A stretch of DNA of 64,000 bases from positions 1,550,001 through 1,614,000 of the forward strand of contig NZ_JAFBCC010000001.1 of NCBI RefSeq assembly GCF_016907495.1. Reading direction: 5' to 3'. Below the pieces are notes generated by a model. The model saw nothing but the letters and a program-made list of their open reading frames with translations, did not search any database and was not told the DNA's origin. Shown here one piece after another: positions 45,108 through 54,873 of this stretch (position 1 is its first letter; each line of letters starts with the position of its first letter). This DNA is from Arthrobacter tumbae (GTDB taxonomy: Bacteria > Actinomycetota > Actinomycetes > Actinomycetales > Micrococcaceae). The translations under genes were made by a program, and so were the position numbers.

Positions 45108-46193
45108 GTGGGAACTAACCCCATTCGGGTAGCAATCGTCGGTGTTGGCAACTGTGCAGCATCCCTGGTGCAGGGAGTGCAGTACTACAAGGATGCAGAC
45201 GCTACTGCGACCATCCCCGGCCTGATGCATGTGGAGTTCGGCAAGTACCACGTCAATGACGTGCACTTTGTCAGCGCGTTCGACGTCGATGGCAAGAAGG
45301 TCGGCCTGGACCTCGCGGATGCCATCGGCGCCAGCGAGAACAACACCATCAAGATCGCGGACGTGCCGCCCACCGGAGTCAAGGTCCAGCGCGGTCACAC
45401 CATGGATGGCTTGGGCAAGTACTACCGCGAGACCATCGTCGAGTCCGATGCCGAGCCGGTCAACGTTGTAGCCGAACTCAAGGCCTCAAAGGTGGACGTT
45501 CTGGTCTGCTACCTGCCGGTCGGTTCCGATGCAGCAGCGAAGTTCTACGCCCAGTGCGCCATTGATGCCGGCGTCGCTTTCGTCAATGCCCTTCCCGTTT
45601 TCATCGCGGGCACCAAGGAGTGGGCTGACAAGTTCACTGCAGCAGGCGTCCCGATTGTGGGCGATGACATCAAGAGCCAGATCGGCGCTACCATCACGCA
45701 CCGCGTCATGGCCAAGCTGTTCGAAGACCGCGGTGTCACCCTGGACCGCACGTACCAGCTGAACGTCGGCGGCAACATGGACTTCAAAAACATGCTCGAG
45801 CGCGACCGCCTTGAGTCCAAGAAGATTTCCAAGACGCAGGCCGTCACCTCAAACGTTGAGGCAAAACTGCACGCCGACGACGTTCACATCGGACCGTCGG
45901 ATTACGTCGCCTGGCTGGATGACCGCAAATGGGCGTTTGTGCGCCTCGAGGGCCGCAACTTCGGCGATGCACCCGTATCCCTCGAGTACAAGCTGGAAGT
46001 GTGGGATTCCCCGAACTCTGCCGGCGTAATCATCGACGCCATTCGCGCCGCGAAGATTGCCGCAGACCGCGGCATCGGCGGACCGATCCTCTCTGCTTCG
46101 AGCTACTTCATGAAGTCGCCTCCGGAGCAGTACAACGACGACATCGCCCGCGACAAGGTTGAAGCCTTCATCCGCGGCGAGGTTGAGCGCTAG
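45108..46193 (+). CDS. ino1: Inositol-3-phosphate synthase
   Basis: This 361-residue enzyme has the NAD-binding start [24 protein letters not shown], then [41 protein letters not shown] and [13 protein letters not shown], all typical of the short actinobacterial Ino1. It makes myo-inositol 1-phosphate from glucose 6-phosphate, supplying inositol for phosphatidylinositol and mycothiol. GTG 45108 is preceded by AGAGGAG. A strong terminator follows at 46211. Confidence 0.96.
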   Translation: MGTNPIRVAIVGVGNCAASLVQGVQYYKDADATATIPGLMHVEFGKYHVNDVHFVSAFDVDGKKVGLDLADAIGASENNTIKIADVPPTGVKVQRGHTMDGLGKYYRETIVESDAEPVNVVAELKASKVDVLVCYLPVGSDAAAKFYAQCAIDAGVAFVNALPVFIAGTKEWADKFTAAGVPIVGDDIKSQIGATITHRVMAKLFEDRGVTLDRTYQLNVGGNMDFKNMLERDRLESKKISKTQAVTSNVEAKLHADDVHIGPSDYVAWLDDRKWAFVRLEGRNFGDAPVSLEYKLEVWDSPNSAGVIIDAIRAAKIAADRGIGGPILSASSYFMKSPPEQYNDDIARDKVEAFIRGEVER

Positions 46194-46210
46194 AAGCGTC
46201 TCCTACGAAA

Positions 46211-46240
46211 AAGCGCCCCCGGTTTTTGCCGGGGGCGCTT
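46211..46240 (+). terminator. Intrinsic terminator after ino1
   Basis: AAGCGCCCCCGG (46211-46222) pairs perfectly with CCGGGGGCGCTT (46229-46240) around a 6-nt T-rich loop. It lies 18 nt after the ino1 stop and is followed by TGTCGTG. It is flanked by A- and T-runs and so may work on both strands. Confidence 0.88.
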
Positions 46241-46300
46241 TGTCGTGAAGAGGTAGCCTGTCTGCCACCGCCGACCGGCACGGCATGAGAGATTGTTGAC

Positions 46301-47272
46301 ATGAGCAATAGTTTGCCCGGCCTGGCGGTGTGTCTCGCCGGCGCGGCGCTTTCCTGGCTGCTGAGCGGTCTTCTCTCGGGAACCAGTCCGCTCCTGATCG
46401 CCATCCTCCTCGGGGCAGCCTGGGGAAACCTGCTGCCGGTACCCTCCCTCCTCTTTACGGGGATCGGCGTTTCATCCAGGACCCTGCTGCGGGCCGGGAT
46501 CGTACTGCTCGGACTCCAGCTCTCACTGTCAGCCGTCCTTGGGCTAGGCCCCGGCGTGCTCCTTCTTGTTCTTCTATCAGTGGGCGTGACCTTTGCTGCC
46601 ACACTCTGGATCGGGAAGCTCCTGGGGATCAGCTTTGCCCAGCGACTTCTCATCGCGTCAGGGTTCTCTATCTGCGGTGCGGCCGCAGTTGCAGCCACGG
46701 AGACCGCGGCTGGTGCCAAGAAGACGGAAGTTGCAACCGCCGTCGGGCTGGTGGTGCTCTTCGGGACCCTGATGATACCCACGGTCCCCTTCCTGGGCGG
46801 GTTGCTGGGACTGCCCGAGAGGACCCTCGGCGTGTGGATCGGCGCGTCGACCCACGAAGTGGCACAGGTTGTTGCGGCGGGCGAGTCGGTGGGCAGTTCG
46901 GCACTTGCTGTTGCCGTCACGGTGAAGCTCGCCCGTGTCCTCACCCTGGCGCCAATCACTGCCGGCATAGCCCTGCGCATGCGCCGTACCAAACCGACGA
47001 CGGGCGGCAAGATGCCTCCGGTGGTCCCGTTCTTTATTGTGGGGTTCGTGGGAGCGATGCTGCTGCGCACCTCGGACGTCCTCCCGCAGGGTGCCCTGGA
47101 CCTGGCACAGGTACTGCAGACGCTGCTGCTGTCGGCAGCGATGTTCGCCCTGGGTCTGGGGGTCCACCTGAAAAGCCTGCTGCGCGTGGGCAAGCGCCCG
47201 GTGCTGCTCGGACTGCTTTCAACCCTGGTCATTCTCGGGGTATCCCTCGCCTGCTCAATAGCGGTATCTTGA
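46301..47272 (+). CDS. YeiH-family putative sulfate exporter (UPF0324)
   Basis: This 323-residue protein has about ten membrane helices. The motifs GLAVCLAGAALSWLLSGLLSGTSPLLIAILLGAAWGNLL, ASGFSICGAAAVAATE and GASTHEVAQVVAAGESVG are characteristic of YeiH/UPF0324 proteins, which are annotated as putative sulfate exporters. Direct evidence of substrate is weak across the family. It begins just after the ino1 terminator and lies 85 nt before an ECF sigma gene. Confidence 0.9.
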   Translation: MSNSLPGLAVCLAGAALSWLLSGLLSGTSPLLIAILLGAAWGNLLPVPSLLFTGIGVSSRTLLRAGIVLLGLQLSLSAVLGLGPGVLLLVLLSVGVTFAATLWIGKLLGISFAQRLLIASGFSICGAAAVAATETAAGAKKTEVATAVGLVVLFGTLMIPTVPFLGGLLGLPERTLGVWIGASTHEVAQVVAAGESVGSSALAVAVTVKLARVLTLAPITAGIALRMRRTKPTTGGKMPPVVPFFIVGFVGAMLLRTSDVLPQGALDLAQVLQTLLLSAAMFALGLGVHLKSLLRVGKRPVLLGLLSTLVILGVSLACSIAVS

Positions 47273-47357
47273 TCGAAGGACGGCCTCGGTTACCGTTCCT
47301 TCAGTTCACTTCACTACCGTCTGACCGCACGGCGAGCTACCACAAGGGAAACCCGTC

Positions 47358-47942
47358 ATGAACAGACACGGAGGCGTCGCCACCGCAGAGCAGGTGGAGC
47401 AGGAAGCCCTGAGTGGCTTCCTCCTGCTAACTGCTCAGGGCGACCGGGAGGCGTTCACCACCTTTTACGAGCTGACATCGCAGCGGGTTTACGGTTTCGT
47501 CCGGCGGATCATCGTCAATGCTGAAATTGCCCAGGAAACCGCGCAGGACATCTACGTAGTGGTGTGGCTGGACGCTCATAAGTTTGATCCGACCATCGGC
47601 AGTGCAATGGCGTGGTTGATGACCATTGCCCACCGCCGGGCCGTTGACCGGGTACGGAGCGAACAGGCCAGCGCCAACCGGGCCTTCCGATGGGGCACTA
47701 CCAACCAGGACGTTGATCATGACGTCGTGGCGGAATCAGTTGCTGGTCGCCTGGAAGCGCAACATCTGATTCGATGCCTCCGCGAACTCTCTCCTCTTCA
47801 GCAAGAAGCAATCACCCTCGCCTATTTCAACTGCATGACCTACCGAGAAGTAGCGGTATACCTCTCTGCACCGCCTGCAACCGTCAAGTCAAGGATCAGG
47901 GACGGACTGAAGCAGTTGCGGATCCGGATGGAAGAGGCCTGA
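47358..47942 (+). CDS. ECF-family RNA polymerase sigma factor
   Basis: This 194-residue sigma factor has region 2 (DREAFTTFYELTSQRVYGFVRRIIVNAEIAQETAQDIYVVVW, then AMAWLMTIAHRRAVDRVRSEQA) and region 4 (LSPLQQEAITLAYFNCMTYREVAVYLSAPPATVKSRIRDGLKQL). The overall arrangement resembles SigK/SigL-like ECFs. An adjacent anti-sigma gene, usual for those groups, is absent: the next gene, kbl, is convergent. ATG 47358 follows AAGGG. Confidence 0.9.
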   Translation: MNRHGGVATAEQVEQEALSGFLLLTAQGDREAFTTFYELTSQRVYGFVRRIIVNAEIAQETAQDIYVVVWLDAHKFDPTIGSAMAWLMTIAHRRAVDRVRSEQASANRAFRWGTTNQDVDHDVVAESVAGRLEAQHLIRCLRELSPLQQEAITLAYFNCMTYREVAVYLSAPPATVKSRIRDGLKQLRIRMEEA

Positions 47943-47988
47943 CAACTGCCCTCGAAGGAGTCAGCGCTGTGGCTCTCGCAGCCGGGAA

Positions 47989-49182
47989 CTACGCCACGGC
48001 GTCCCGCGCTGCTACGAACGCTGCCACGCACGCCTCGACGTCTTCGGTGCTGTGGGCTGCGGAGAGTTGTACGCGGATACGTGCCGCGCCCTTGGGGACA
48101 ACGGGGTAGCTGAACGCGATCACGTAGACCCCGTGTTCCAGCATGCTGTCCGCTACCCGCGCCGCCAGCGCGGCATCGCCGAACATGACCGGGATGATGG
48201 CATGCTCACCTTCGAGCAGGTCGAATCCTTCCTCGGTCATCCGAGACCGGAACAGGGCCGCGTTCTCACCCAACCGGGCACGCAGGTCAGCACTGTTCTG
48301 GACCAGGTCCAGTGCCGTCAGGGTTGCCGCGACAATCGACGGCGCCAGCGAGTTGGAGAACAAGTACGGCCGCGCCCGCTGCCGCAACAGCTCGACGATC
48401 TCCGCCCGACCCGCCACATAACCGCCCGATGCACCACCGAGCGCCTTGCCGAACGTTCCGGTGTAGAGATCAACGCGATCCGATACACCGGCATGCTCCG
48501 GCGTTCCCGCCCCAGTGGCCCCCATGAATCCCACGGCATGCGAGTCATCCACCATCACCATGGCGTCATACCGCTCCGCGAGGTCGCAGATCTCCTTCAA
48601 TGGCGCAAGGTAGCCATCCATCGAGAAAACCCCGTCGGTCACGACCAGACGACGACGCGCGCCGGCGGCCTCCTGCAGCTTCGCCTCGAGATCCGCCATG
48701 TCCCGGTTCGCGTACCGGTACCGCTGTGCCTTGCTCAGCCGGATCCCGTCAATGATCGAGGCGTGGTTCAGTGCGTCGGAAATGACGGCATCCTCAGCGT
48801 TCAGCAGTGACTCGAAAACCCCGCCGTTGGCATCGAAGCACGACGAGAAGAGAATGGTGTCCTCAGTGCCCAGGAACGCCGACACACGCCGCTCGAGTTC
48901 AAGATGCAGGTCCTGCGTCCCGCAGATAAACCGGACCGACGCCATCCCGAACCCGCGATCATCCAGCGCACCCTTCGCGGCCTGGATGATCGCGGGGTGG
49001 TCCGCCAGGCCGAGGTAGTTGTTGGCGCAGAAGTTCAACACCTGCGCGCCCTCCGCGTTCCCGAACGCAGCGCGGATCGAGTTGGACTGCGGTGAAGAAA
49101 TGGTCCGTTCATGCTTATACAAGCCGGCATCCCGGATCTCCTGCAGCTCGGACTGAAGCTGATCCCGCACTGAAACAAACAT
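47989..49182 (-). CDS. kbl: Glycine C-acetyltransferase (2-amino-3-ketobutyrate CoA ligase)
   Basis: This 397-residue alpha-oxoamine synthase has the PLP Lys in the motif [15 protein letters not shown], with [23 protein letters not shown] upstream of it. It cleaves 2-amino-3-oxobutyrate with CoA to glycine and acetyl-CoA. ATG 49182 has AGGAG 7 nt upstream; TTG 49188 is a poorer alternative. It follows tdh by 11 nt, forming a threonine-to-glycine degradation unit. Confidence 0.96.
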   Translation of the reverse strand: MFVSVRDQLQSELQEIRDAGLYKHERTISSPQSNSIRAAFGNAEGAQVLNFCANNYLGLADHPAIIQAAKGALDDRGFGMASVRFICGTQDLHLELERRVSAFLGTEDTILFSSCFDANGGVFESLLNAEDAVISDALNHASIIDGIRLSKAQRYRYANRDMADLEAKLQEAAGARRRLVVTDGVFSMDGYLAPLKEICDLAERYDAMVMVDDSHAVGFMGATGAGTPEHAGVSDRVDLYTGTFGKALGGASGGYVAGRAEIVELLRQRARPYLFSNSLAPSIVAATLTALDLVQNSADLRARLGENAALFRSRMTEEGFDLLEGEHAIIPVMFGDAALAARVADSMLEHGVYVIAFSYPVVPKGAARIRVQLSAAHSTEDVEACVAAFVAARDAVA

Positions 49183-49193
49183 CCGCAACTCCT

Positions 49194-50237
49194 CTAGATC
49201 GCCGACCAGTCAAGCACTACTTTGCCGCTGCGCCCGTTACGGGCAATGCTGAAACCTTCCTGCCACTCCGACGCCGGCAGCACGTCAGTGACCACACTCG
49301 CCACAGCATCACGCAGCCGGTCATTGGACTGCAGCATCGCGGACATGGCGTACCACGTCTCAAACATCTCCCGCCCGTACACGCCCTTCAGCGTAAGCAT
49401 GTGCGTGACCACCTTCCCCCAGCCGATCGTGATGTCCTGGGACGGCAGACCCAGCATCGCGATCCGGCCGCCATGGTTCATATTGTCGATCATCTCAGGC
49501 AGCGCCGTGGGGTGCCCGGACATCTCCAGGCCGATGTCGAAACCCTCCACCATATGCAGCTCCCGCTGCGCCTCGGTGATCCGCATCCGGCTCACATCAA
49601 CCGCCAGGTCCACCCCGATCGACCGCGCAAGGTCCAACCGCGGCTCGGACACGTCCGTAATCGCGATATTGCGCGCACCGGCATGACGGGCAACAGCGAT
49701 AGCCATCAGGCCGATCGGACCTGCCCCGGTGATCAGCACGTCCTCACCCACCAACGGGAAGCTCAACGCCGTATGCACCGCGTTGCCGAACGGATCGAAC
49801 ACCGCGCCAAGCTCCGGTGTCACACCCTCATGGTGAACCCACACGTTGGTCTCCGGGATCACCACGAATTCTGCAAACGCACCATCCCGCTGCACGCCGA
49901 CGCTGACAGTCCGGATACACATCTGACGGCGCCCGGCACGGCAGTTACGGCAGATCCCGCACACAATGTGCCCCTCACCGGAAACCCGGTCACCCACCCG
50001 GACCTCACACACGCCCTCGCCAAGCTCCACCACCTCACCGTAGAACTCATGCCCGGGAATCAGCGGCGCCTCGATGATCCCGGCCGCCCACGAATCCCAC
50101 GACTCGATATGCAGATCCGTTCCGCAAATGCCCGTGGTCATCACCCGGATCTTCACCTCGCCGATGCCGGGCACCGGCTCCGGCCGGTCCACGAAGTCAA
50201 AGCCAGCCCGTGCACCGGATTTATAGAGCGCCTTCAC
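49194..50237 (-). CDS. tdh: L-threonine 3-dehydrogenase
   Basis: This 347-residue medium-chain dehydrogenase has the catalytic zinc motif [31 protein letters not shown], the structural zinc Cys cluster [15 protein letters not shown] and the NAD motif [21 protein letters not shown]. It oxidises L-threonine to 2-amino-3-oxobutyrate. The pairing with kbl directly downstream confirms the role. Confidence 0.96.
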   Translation of the reverse strand: MKALYKSGARAGFDFVDRPEPVPGIGEVKIRVMTTGICGTDLHIESWDSWAAGIIEAPLIPGHEFYGEVVELGEGVCEVRVGDRVSGEGHIVCGICRNCRAGRRQMCIRTVSVGVQRDGAFAEFVVIPETNVWVHHEGVTPELGAVFDPFGNAVHTALSFPLVGEDVLITGAGPIGLMAIAVARHAGARNIAITDVSEPRLDLARSIGVDLAVDVSRMRITEAQRELHMVEGFDIGLEMSGHPTALPEMIDNMNHGGRIAMLGLPSQDITIGWGKVVTHMLTLKGVYGREMFETWYAMSAMLQSNDRLRDAVASVVTDVLPASEWQEGFSIARNGRSGKVVLDWSAI

Positions 50238-50271
50238 CCACAGTCCTTTCGTTTGTGTCGCTGGACGGTAC

Positions 50272-51963
50272 TCAGAACAGTCCTACCGCTCCGCCGTCGT
50301 CATCCACGTCCATGCGCAGGGCACCGGGTTCCTTAGGCAGACCGGGCATGGTCATCACAGCCCCGGTCAGGGCGACGATGAAACCCGCGCCGGTCTTTGG
50401 AATCAGGTCTCGCACGTGAAGGGTGAAGCCCTCGGGAGCACCGAGCCGGGTGGCGTCGTCGGAAAACGAATACTGCGTCTTCGCCATGCACACCGGCAGT
50501 TGATTCCAGCCATTGGCTTCGATCTCAGCCAGGCGACGTGAAGCTGCTGTGGAGAAATCGACATCACAGGCTCCATAAATCTCCTGCGCGATTGTGCGGA
50601 TTTTCTCCTCTACAGAGAGCTCCAACGGGTAGAGGTGGCGGAAGGAGCGGGGCGCCTCAAGCGCGGCCAGGACTTTCCCGGCGAGGTCGTCACCGCCCGG
50701 CCCGCCGCCGCCCTCACCCCAGATATCCGCTACTGCGGCGCTGATGCCCTCGGCAGCACACCATGACAGCAGCGCCTCGAGTTCCTCATCCGTGTCAGTG
50801 GCGAATTTGTTGACCGCCACCACGGGTGTGATGCCGAATTTACGCACGTTCGCTACGTGGCGCCGGAGGTTCACGACTCCGCGCTTGACCGCGTTGACAT
50901 CCGGCTCCCGCAGATCTGCCTTCGCGACGCCACCGTGCATTTTCAGCGCACGAATGGTTGCAACCAGTACGACGGCGTCAGGCGCCACATCTGCAGCCCG
51001 CGCCTTGATATCCATAAATTTCTCGGCGCCCAGGTCTGCACCGAACCCGGCCTCGGTCACCACGATGTCGGAAAGGCGTTGCGCTGTCTGGGTGGCGATG
51101 ACCGAGTTGCAGCCGTGCGCGATGTTGGCAAATGGCCCACCATGCACCAGCGCCGGAGTGCCGGCAATCGTCTGCACGAGATTGGGTTTGACGGCGTCCT
51201 TCAGCAGCAGTGTCAGTGCTCCTTCAACGCCGAGGTCCGCAACGGTGACCGGCTTCCTGTCATAGGTGTACCCGATGGTCATGCGCGCGAGCCGCTGCCG
51301 CAGATCTGCGAGATCGGTGGCCAGGCAGAAGGCGGCCATGACCTCCGATGCCACCGTGATGTCGAACCCGTCCTGGCGAGGAACTCCCTGGGTGGGCCCG
51401 CCCAGGCCGATCACTACCTCCCGCAAGCTGCGGTCATTGACGTCGAGCACGCGCTTGAAGGTGATCCTGCGGGGATCGATGTTGAGCGGGTTGCCCTGGT
51501 AGATGGAATTGTCGACCAGGGCCATCAGCGTGTTGTTGGCACTCGTAATCGCGTGGAAATCGCCCGTGAAGTGGAGGTTGATGTCCTCCATCGGCAGCAC
51601 CTGTGAATAGCCGCCGCCCGTGGCTCCGCCCTTCATGCCCATGACCGGGCCCAGCGAGGGCTCACGCAGGGCAACCATCACACGCTGTCCCGCGCGTGCC
51701 AGGGAGTCCGCGAGCCCTACCGTGCAGGTGGATTTACCCTCGCCAGCGGGGGTGGGACTCATCGCGCTGACCAGGACCACTTTGCCCGGCGCCTTCCCAC
51801 CGACGCGGGGCAACCGTGCGATGTCGATCTTTGCCTTGTACCGCCCGTACAGTTCGAGCGCCTCAGCGGGAATCCCCGCCGCTGCTGCAATTTCCTCGAT
51901 GGGACGGATACGGGCAGCTCGTGCGATGTCGAGGTCGGACACAGGGGCGTGGATGGACGTCAT
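50272..51963 (-). CDS. fhs: Formate-tetrahydrofolate ligase
   Basis: This 563-residue enzyme has the P-loop [57 protein letters not shown] and the later [21 protein letters not shown], all hallmarks of Fhs. It activates formate as 10-formyl-THF with ATP. It is upstream of tdh-kbl on the same strand, 34 nt from tdh, so the three may share a transcript that connects glycine supply and folate one-carbon units. Confidence 0.97.
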   Translation of the reverse strand: MTSIHAPVSDLDIARAARIRPIEEIAAAAGIPAEALELYGRYKAKIDIARLPRVGGKAPGKVVLVSAMSPTPAGEGKSTCTVGLADSLARAGQRVMVALREPSLGPVMGMKGGATGGGYSQVLPMEDINLHFTGDFHAITSANNTLMALVDNSIYQGNPLNIDPRRITFKRVLDVNDRSLREVVIGLGGPTQGVPRQDGFDITVASEVMAAFCLATDLADLRQRLARMTIGYTYDRKPVTVADLGVEGALTLLLKDAVKPNLVQTIAGTPALVHGGPFANIAHGCNSVIATQTAQRLSDIVVTEAGFGADLGAEKFMDIKARAADVAPDAVVLVATIRALKMHGGVAKADLREPDVNAVKRGVVNLRRHVANVRKFGITPVVAVNKFATDTDEELEALLSWCAAEGISAAVADIWGEGGGGPGGDDLAGKVLAALEAPRSFRHLYPLELSVEEKIRTIAQEIYGACDVDFSTAASRRLAEIEANGWNQLPVCMAKTQYSFSDDATRLGAPEGFTLHVRDLIPKTGAGFIVALTGAVMTMPGLPKEPGALRMDVDDDGGAVGLF

Positions 51964-52071
51964 CGTCTCAGATCCCTCCGGGGTGCTGGCAGGACTGTGG
52001 GCGGCTCGGGTGTGAGCTCACATCCAATCTACCAGCGCGGACCGGCGCGGCCCTGCCCCCGAGCAGGGACT

Positions 52072-52839
52072 TCAGGCCAGTCCTGCGCGCTCAAGAATAT
52101 AGCTGGTCATCGGCTCATAGAGACCGGGGCACAGGTTGTCATCCAGCGGCACCGCTACTTCCAGTTGCCCCTCGGCCTCGGAGACAAACAGGCCCGGGTC
52201 ATTGCAGTCAGCAAAGCCGAGCGTCGGAATGCCGACTGATGCCGCATGCCCCGCCCAGCCATGATCAGCCACCACCAGCTCGGGCGCGGGCGCGCCCTGG
52301 GATGCGAGAAGCTCGAGGCTGAGCCGCATCGGCTCGGGGTAGTGGGTGTGGACGAGGCCACCGTACTGGTGCCAGGCCAGGACACCGAAAAGCTGCCGGA
52401 TGTCGCCGTCCCGGAAAGGCTGGCCCTCCGGTACCTTGACGACGGTTGCGCCGCCGCGCTCAGCTGCAGCGGCGAGCGCAGCGTGGACGGGCAGCAGGCC
52501 TGCGGGATGACCGGTGGCGAACAGGATCCGGCTGCCGGTTCGGACGGCCTCGCCGAACCGGTCCGCGAACCGATCGAGTGCGGCGACACACTTGTGCGCG
52601 TCAATGGTGTCCTGACCCTCGAGGTGGTCCCGGTCGGTGCTGGTGCCGACGCGCTCGTGCATCAGGTCGAAAACTTCGTCGAGGGTCCAGGTGCGGGTAA
52701 GCCGCACACCGAACTCAAGGTGCTCATTTCCCTCGAGGAACAGCCGCATGTGCCGGAGGTTGTCCTGCCGCGGGGTGGCAACCTCCCCGGTGATACCCAC
52801 TGAGTCGAGATAGCTGGCAAGTTCCGCGGCTGCATTCAC
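52072..52839 (-). CDS. Predicted phosphatase adjacent to mshA
   Basis: This 255-residue protein matches an actinobacterial family annotated as phosphatase: VGITGEVATPRQDNLRHMRLFLEGNEHLEFGVRL, HLEGQDTIDAHKCVAALDRFADR, ILFATGHPAGLLPVHAALA and LVVADHGWAGHAASVGIPTLGFADCNDPGLFVSEAEG. The His/Asp-rich motifs (ATGHPAG, ADHGWAGH, DCNDP) look metal-binding. It starts 50 nt after the mshA stop. I infer, but cannot show, that it might act on a mycothiol intermediate. GTG 52839 is the only start in range. Confidence 0.75.
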   Translation of the reverse strand: MNAAAELASYLDSVGITGEVATPRQDNLRHMRLFLEGNEHLEFGVRLTRTWTLDEVFDLMHERVGTSTDRDHLEGQDTIDAHKCVAALDRFADRFGEAVRTGSRILFATGHPAGLLPVHAALAAAAERGGATVVKVPEGQPFRDGDIRQLFGVLAWHQYGGLVHTHYPEPMRLSLELLASQGAPAPELVVADHGWAGHAASVGIPTLGFADCNDPGLFVSEAEGQLEVAVPLDDNLCPGLYEPMTSYILERAGLA

Positions 52840-52889
52840 CCGTCCATCCTAGGCACACTGCTCGCGGCGCCTGGATAGACTGCTGCGGC

Positions 52890-54137
52890 TCAGAGCGCCG
52901 GGGCGCCCTCGTACTGTTCGACGGCGGTCCGGTAACTCTGCGCCGTGAACAGTGCGGTCCGCTGCCAGCCGAAGGCCAGCGCGTGCACCGCGGCATTGGC
53001 GCCAAGCGTGCGGCGCATTCCGCCGTCGTCGTGCAGGACCTCCAGCGCCGCTGACCAAAGAGCGGCACCATGCCCGTCGACCAGGATGCCTGTTCGCCCG
53101 GCACTGATCGCCTGCGGCAGACCCCCGACGTTCGCTGCCAGCACCGGAGTACCACAGGCCTGCGCCTCAAGCGCCACCAGGCCGAACGATTCACTGTAGG
53201 AAGGCATGGCCACGACGTCGGCCGCCCGGAACCAGTGCGCAAGCTGCCCGGGCAGGACGGGCGGGTAGAGCCGCACCACGTCCTGCAGTCCGAGCCGATT
53301 GATCAGGGGCCGCAGTTCCAGGGCTTCGGATCCGCTGCCGGAGCCGATGATGCTGACCTGGAGCGGGATGTCGGGGCGCCGCGCCAACAGGTCAGCGGCG
53401 GCCTGGACGAGCAGGTGAGGGCCCTTCAGCTTCTGGATCCGGCCGGCGAACACCACGTGGAAGGTCTCGGCAGCGAACGAAAGCCCTTGCCGGGACCCGG
53501 GCCGGTCAAGCGCATTGAAGATGTCCAGATCCACACCGGGAGCGACGATGTCGACCTTCTCGGCGGCCGCTCCGTACAGGGACTCCAGTTCAGCGGCCTC
53601 CGTACTCGTGTTGGCAATGAGGCGGTCGGCGTCGTTGACGATGGTCTGCTCGCCTGCAATGCGGGATTCAGGTTCCATCACGCCTCCGGCGTGGAGTCGA
53701 AGGTTCTTCACCCGGGCCATGGTGTGCATCGAGTGAACCAGCGGCAGGTTGAGGGATCGCGCAACGGTCAGGCCCACGATGCCGGAGACCCAGTAGTGGG
53801 AGTGGATGACGTCGAAGTGCCCGTCAGCAAGCAGATCGGTTGCGTCGGCAATAGCGTCTGCGAGGTCATCGGAGAGCTGGGGAAGAACTTCTTTCGGCAC
53901 CCTGCGGGTGGGTCCGGCAATGAGATGGCGGACCAGGACACCCGGGCCCAATTCCTCGACGTGCGGTTGCCCGTCCGCTGCTGCGCGGGTGAAGATTTCG
54001 ACGTCGATGCCAACCTTGGCGAGCTCGAGTGCCACCGAGCGGACGTAGACGTTCATACCGCCGGCATCCCCGCCGCCGGGCTGATCGAAGGGCGATGTGT
54101 GAAGCGACAGCATCGCCACGCGCTTCACGGGGGTCAC
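52890..54137 (-). CDS. mshA: D-inositol-3-phosphate glycosyltransferase
   Basis: This 415-residue GT4 enzyme makes the first mycothiol intermediate from UDP-GlcNAc and inositol 3-phosphate. Visible motifs are the N-terminal HTSPFDQPGGGDAGGMNVYVRSVALELAKVGIDVEIFTR, IHSHYWVSG, VFAGRIQKLKGPHLLVQA and SYSESFGLVALEAQACGTPVLAANVGGLPQA. GTG 54137 (VTPVKRVAMLSLH) follows GGGAGGG at good spacing; the frame is open further upstream but over the promoter. A SigR-type promoter lies 70-95 nt upstream. The ino1 gene 8 kb away supplies its acceptor. Confidence 0.93.
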   Translation of the reverse strand: MTPVKRVAMLSLHTSPFDQPGGGDAGGMNVYVRSVALELAKVGIDVEIFTRAAADGQPHVEELGPGVLVRHLIAGPTRRVPKEVLPQLSDDLADAIADATDLLADGHFDVIHSHYWVSGIVGLTVARSLNLPLVHSMHTMARVKNLRLHAGGVMEPESRIAGEQTIVNDADRLIANTSTEAAELESLYGAAAEKVDIVAPGVDLDIFNALDRPGSRQGLSFAAETFHVVFAGRIQKLKGPHLLVQAAADLLARRPDIPLQVSIIGSGSGSEALELRPLINRLGLQDVVRLYPPVLPGQLAHWFRAADVVAMPSYSESFGLVALEAQACGTPVLAANVGGLPQAISAGRTGILVDGHGAALWSAALEVLHDDGGMRRTLGANAAVHALAFGWQRTALFTAQSYRTAVEQYEGAPAL

Positions 54138-54206
54138 GAGCCCTCCCTTCGCCGTCCATGTTGTGGGCTGATGCCAGCGCCTGACTGCCGGCCCTAGTGA
54201 CCATAT

Positions 54207-54232
54207 AACGCGGACAACAGTCACTACATTCC
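54207..54232 (-). promoter_or_regulatory. SigR-type promoter of mshA
   Basis: On the minus strand GGAAT (54232-54228) is followed after exactly 18 nt by GTT (54209-54207). This is the SigR consensus GGAAT-N18-GTT. Transcription would start near 54199, giving a leader of about 60 nt to GTG 54137. Confidence 0.75.
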
Positions 54233-54276
54233 GGGCAGGTATCTCCCGGACGGGACGGAGGGGCCCGTTAAAGGCG

Positions 54277-54304
54277 GAAGCCCGCGCTGGGAAGCGCGGG
54301 CTTC
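54277..54304. terminator. Intrinsic terminator between the 104-residue gene and mshA
   Basis: A perfect 12-bp stem, GAAGCCCGCGCT (54277-54288) and AGCGCGGGCTTC (54293-54304), closes on a 4-nt loop. It lies 85 nt after the stop of the upstream 104-residue gene and before the mshA promoter, so it should insulate the two. A weak T-stretch (CTTT) follows on the minus strand. Confidence 0.75.
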
Positions 54305-54388
54305 TCTGGTGGTGGTACCGATGACTTGCATCAGTTCCTCCTTCGCGGATCGACGGGAAGCGGCGAACGTGCCGCATGGACGCACCTG

Positions 54389-54703
54389 TTACTTGATGAA
54401 CAGGTGATGCTGCGGCAGGGCATAGGACTGGGCATTTTCCCAGGCGTTGTCGACCGACGATTCCTGTATTCGCTTCCAGAAGGAAACACTCTCCCGGAGT
54501 TTCCTGATCATGAGGTACACCTCCTCTCGCTGCGTGAAGTCAGGCATCACCGCTGAAGGATCGATCGGCTCCATGTCGGGTTGACCAACGGAGTTGTCGA
54601 GGCGGGTGAGGTTGCCGGACATGATGAATTCCCCCTGCGAACGCCGCTGTGCATCGACCTGGGCCGTGGTGCGTTCGATGGAAGTAGGGGCTGAAACAGG
54701 CAT
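54389..54703 (-). CDS. 104-residue protein of unknown function
   Basis: I do not recognise this protein. It has a polar, Ser/Thr/Gln-rich N-terminus (MPVSAPTSIERTTAQVD), a central acidic/Pro segment (DMEPIDPSAVMPDFTQ), an amphipathic helix REEVYLMIRKLRESVSFWKRI and the aromatic end PQHHLFIK. It has no Cys, membrane helix or signal peptide. ATG 54703 has AGGAG 6 nt upstream; an internal ATG (MSGNLTRLDN) also has a purine-rich site. Its own terminator follows, and a short leader ORF and hairpin precede it in A/T-richer DNA, suggesting a separately regulated unit. Confidence 0.6.
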   Translation of the reverse strand: MPVSAPTSIERTTAQVDAQRRSQGEFIMSGNLTRLDNSVGQPDMEPIDPSAVMPDFTQREEVYLMIRKLRESVSFWKRIQESSVDNAWENAQSYALPQHHLFIK

Positions 54704-54822
54704 GAGTATCTCCTGGGACTGTGGTGCGGAAAGATAAAAAGCGCCGGGATAAACCCGGGATTCGTGCCGGAAGACACAAAGAAGCGAGGCGTATTCCGCC
54801 TGACACAAAGTGAAAAAGAGAG

Positions 54823-54855
54823 ACTTCTCCGTAGAAGGAAAATTAAGAGAGAAGT
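54823..54855 (-). terminator. Attenuator-like hairpin upstream of the 104-residue gene
   Basis: On the minus strand ACTTCTC (54855-54849) pairs with GAGAAGT (54829-54823) around a 19-nt loop and is followed by CTCTCTTTTT. It lies between the leader ORF stop (54874) and the gene start (54703), as in attenuator systems. Confidence 0.5.
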
Positions 54856-54873
54856 GCCGTCTTCAGCAGGAAC

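Noticed and set aside
49092..50336. 414-codon plus-strand frame opposite tdh
   Set aside because: The translation is His/Pro-rich shadow sequence across tdh, which has full catalytic and zinc motifs.
53070..54197. 375-codon plus-strand frame opposite mshA
   Set aside because: It is the antisense of a conserved GT4 gene and has no recognisable domain.
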